A DNA stretch of 64,000 bases from Patiriisocius marinistellae (lineage in GTDB: Bacteria; Bacteroidota; Bacteroidia; Flavobacteriales; Flavobacteriaceae), in contig NZ_BKCF01000001.1 in assembly GCF_009014635.1 (NCBI RefSeq), forward strand, positions 372,001 through 436,000. Reading direction: 5' to 3'. The translations under genes and the position numbers were made by a program. Below, piece by piece: positions 62,217-64,000 of the stretch; the first letter of the stretch is position 1, and each line of letters begins with the position of its first letter. The notes beneath the pieces were generated by a model. The model was not told the origin of the DNA and made no database searches. It saw only the letters and a program-made list of their open reading frames with translations.

Positions 62217-64000
62217 TGTCTTTCTTAAAATAGGTTTGTACTTTTTGCTTATATTCTTGTCGAAGCGGTAGCGCTTCCCTGTTTAAAATTTCAGTAGTAT
62301 TAAAATACTTTTTTATGTCCTCAGGAGACATTCTAATTGTGTTATTAAAATTCAAATTATTTGTTTGAGATTCACGCTTCGTGTCTTGACCTTGTTCAAA
62401 GTCTGCTTCTTCTAATTTCAACAATTCATATTGTAAATTTAGCATCTTTTCAAGTGTGCGTTGATTAAAACCTTTATCCAATAATTGTTCTTCAATACCT
62501 TCCATTTTTTTTATTAAATCGCCTCCTTTGCCATCAAATCCTTCTTTACTAAGTTTATCTTCTAACTGTTGTCGTAGTTGTTGTTGTTGCTTATAAATCT
62601 CAAATAGTTCTCCATCGTTATTTTCACTTTCCCCTTTTCCCTCACCTTCTTTGCCTTGACCATCATTATTTCCATTTCCATTATTTCCATTCTCTCCACC
62701 ATTACCATTCCCTTCACCTTCACCTTCACCTTCGCCTTCTCCTTGACCTTCACCTTCACCCTCTCCTTCTTTACCTTCTTTTTCACCTTTCCCCACTCCC
62801 TCTTTCATTTTTTCACCTAAGCTTTTTTGTTTTTCAATAATATCTGGAAGTTGGAATCCCTGACCACCTCCTCCTTCACCAGGACTAGGCTTTCCTTTTC
62901 CTCCACTACCACTGCCACTAGCATTCATTTGATTTTGCATACTTGTAAGCATATTAGCTAACATATTTGCAAGTTCGTTAGTTCCTGTAACAGTATATTG
63001 CTGGTTGCTTATACCTTGTCTTAACTGGTTTTCTGCAAGGCGTTCCATTGACTTGTCAATATTATATTGAACCTCAGTAAGTGATTCATTAATTTCTTCA
63101 CTTATCATAGGTTGTCTTAATGATAATGAGAACAAACTGTCATCTATGTGTTGAAAATTTTGCTTTAAATCATTTTGAAAATTTAACCGTTTTCCAAACA
63201 CTGGATTTCCGTAATCTGTAATTTTAAAATCTTCCATTAAGTCTTCTTGACGAAAAGAAAATACTACAAGATTATCAAGGATTTGTCGTAACATTTCAAC
63301 ATCTTCTTCCATTTGTTCTTGTTGTCCACCAGACATAGAAGATTGCATTTGCTGTCCCATTTGCTTCATTTTCTTGCCAGCATTTTTTTGACTTTTTTGA
63401 GCTCCTTCTTTATCTCCTTTTTCTAATTTATCTGATGCATTATCCTGCTCTTTGTCAATAATTTCTTCCCCAACTTTATCTTCTGGGATTTCCATGGGTG
63501 CTTTTAAATCATCATTTTCTTTCTTTAGCTTTTCAAGTTCTTCTTTATACTTTTCAAACTTTTCATTAAGTTTTTCTTGTTTTTCTTTTGTGTTTTTTTC
63601 TTTTGGTTCATCAGCTAATTTTTCTTGCTCTTCTCCCAATTTGAATAATTCTTCAGCTAGTTTTTCGGTTTTCTTTTCTACATAATAACGCTTTGTCAGC
63701 TCAAGTAACTGCTCAAGGTTTTTCTCTTGATTTTTATTTTGTTTAGAAACCTTCTCAATTTTTTCGGTAAGTTCTTCTTTAGATAGTTTTTCTTGAAGCT
63801 TTTCTAATTCTTCCAGTAGTTTTTCATTTTCTTCAAGCTTTTTTTGATTCTTTTCTAAGCGTTCTTCTAGTTGTTCTTTAAAAGGGTCTTTCTCTTCATT
63901 TTCTGGTTGAAAATTTTCAAGATTCTCTTTTAATTCTTTTGAGAATTTTTGCATCATTTGCTCTTGTTGCTTTTGACGCTTAATTACATCTTCTAATTTT
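62209..64000 (-). CDS. DUF4175-like protein, C-terminal part (N-terminus beyond the window)
   Basis: The frame is open from the stop at 62209 to the end of the window, beyond the ATG at 63957, since upstream codons (...RQKQQEQMMQ) continue in frame. About 597 codons are visible. They are strongly helical and charged (Glu/Lys coiled coil, about 63400-63950). A Gly/Ser/Gln-rich region and a Glu-Gly repeat (62711-62770) follow, then a conserved C-terminal helical segment. This matches my memory of the large DUF4175 proteins upstream of ybeY-mnmG in Flavobacteriia. Function unknown. Confidence 0.8.
   Translation of the reverse strand, partial: KLEDVIKRQKQQEQMMQKFSKELKENLENFQPENEEKDPFKEQLEERLEKNQKKLEENEKLLEELEKLQEKLSKEELTEKIEKVSKQNKNQEKNLEQLLELTKRYYVEKKTEKLAEELFKLGEEQEKLADEPKEKNTKEKQEKLNEKFEKYKEELEKLKKENDDLKAPMEIPEDKVGEEIIDKEQDNASDKLEKGDKEGAQKSQKNAGKKMKQMGQQMQSSMSGGQQEQMEEDVEMLRQILDNLVVFSFRQEDLMEDFKITDYGNPVFGKRLNFQNDLKQNFQHIDDSLFSLSLRQPMISEEINESLTEVQYNIDKSMERLAENQLRQGISNQQYTVTGTNELANMLANMLTSMQNQMNASGSGSGGKGKPSPGEGGGGQGFQLPDIIEKQKSLGEKMKEGVGKGEKEGKEGEGEGEGQGEGEGEGEGEGNGNGGENGNNGNGNNDGQGKEGEGKGESENNDGELFEIYKQQQQLRQQLEDKLSKEGFDGKGGDLIKKMEGIEEQLLDKGFNQRTLEKMLNLQYELLKLEEADFEQGQDTKRESQTNNLNFNNTIRMSPEDIKKYFNTTEILNREALPLRQEYKQKVQTYFKKDND
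62711..62770 (-). repeat. Glu-Gly coding hexamer repeat
   Basis: Imperfect tandem 6-bp units (CCTTCA/CCTTCG on the plus strand) encode a run of Glu-Gly pairs in the DUF4175-like protein. Confidence 0.85.

Noticed and set aside
1-64000. tRNA, rRNA, CRISPR arrays, insertion sequences, prophage
   Set aside because: Scanning intergenic stretches showed no cloverleaf-like genes, no regularly spaced direct repeats, and no transposase, integrase or phage structural frames.

Overview
The window looks like a piece of a Flavobacteriaceae (Bacteroidota) chromosome. The DNA is AT-rich and mostly lacks Shine-Dalgarno sequences. Many start codons instead have a Bacteroidota-type -7 element (TAnnTTTG) just upstream. 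Typical gene content is present: a PorW/SprE-like type IX secretion lipoprotein, a split ATP synthase operon without beta and epsilon, DUF4175-like, DUF4837, DUF6427 and DUF4254 proteins, and a GH3-family protein. From 4 kb onward nearly all genes lie on the minus strand. Two parS-like sites flank mnmG near the right end, so the replication origin probably lies to the right and replication probably runs right to left (inference).

Layout. 1-4 kb: a partial SPOR-domain protein, dprA, trpS and plsC. 4-8 kb: an ECF sigma factor with a membrane-anchored beta-barrel partner, then recA. 8-17 kb: atpG-A-H-F-E-B, preceded by two AtpI/AtpZ-like membrane proteins, a bactofilin and the PorW/SprE-like lipoprotein. 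17-24.7 kb: a flavin/2Fe-2S reductase, a small membrane ORF with an in-frame amber codon, a GT9 transferase next to DUF4254, DUF6427, a small membrane protein, purD and a PaaK-like adenylate-forming enzyme.

24.8-46.4 kb is a continuous minus-strand surface-polysaccharide locus. It encodes dTDP-rhamnose, UDP-ManNAcA and UDP-glucuronate/xylose synthesis, a Wzx flippase, three polymerase/ligase-like membrane proteins, a Wzz-like chain-length protein, an initiating phosphoglycosyl transferase, glycosyltransferases, an asparagine-synthase-like enzyme, a degenerate SGNH protein and a lyase-like lipoprotein. The middle part (about 31.4-40.7 kb) is especially A/T-run rich and looks like the variable core. 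The locus is followed (upstream on the minus strand) by a DUF6909-like protein with a nucleoside-phosphorylase-like C-terminus, and by GH3.

49.7-64 kb: an M23 peptidase, tatA, an alpha/beta hydrolase, an orphan clan CD (CHAT/gingipain-like) protease candidate, DUF4837, a GH23-LysM transglycosylase, pgk, holB, a methyltransferase, mnmG, ybeY and the C-terminal part of a DUF4175-like protein.

The most unusual signals are a dispersed 10-base word (CTTCGGAAAT, 14 exact copies, both strands, intergenic and in different coding frames), the orphan caspase-like protein, the parS pair around mnmG, start codons fused to -7 elements, and an 8-G tract inside the PorW/SprE-like gene. No tRNA, rRNA, CRISPR array, insertion sequence or prophage was recognised.
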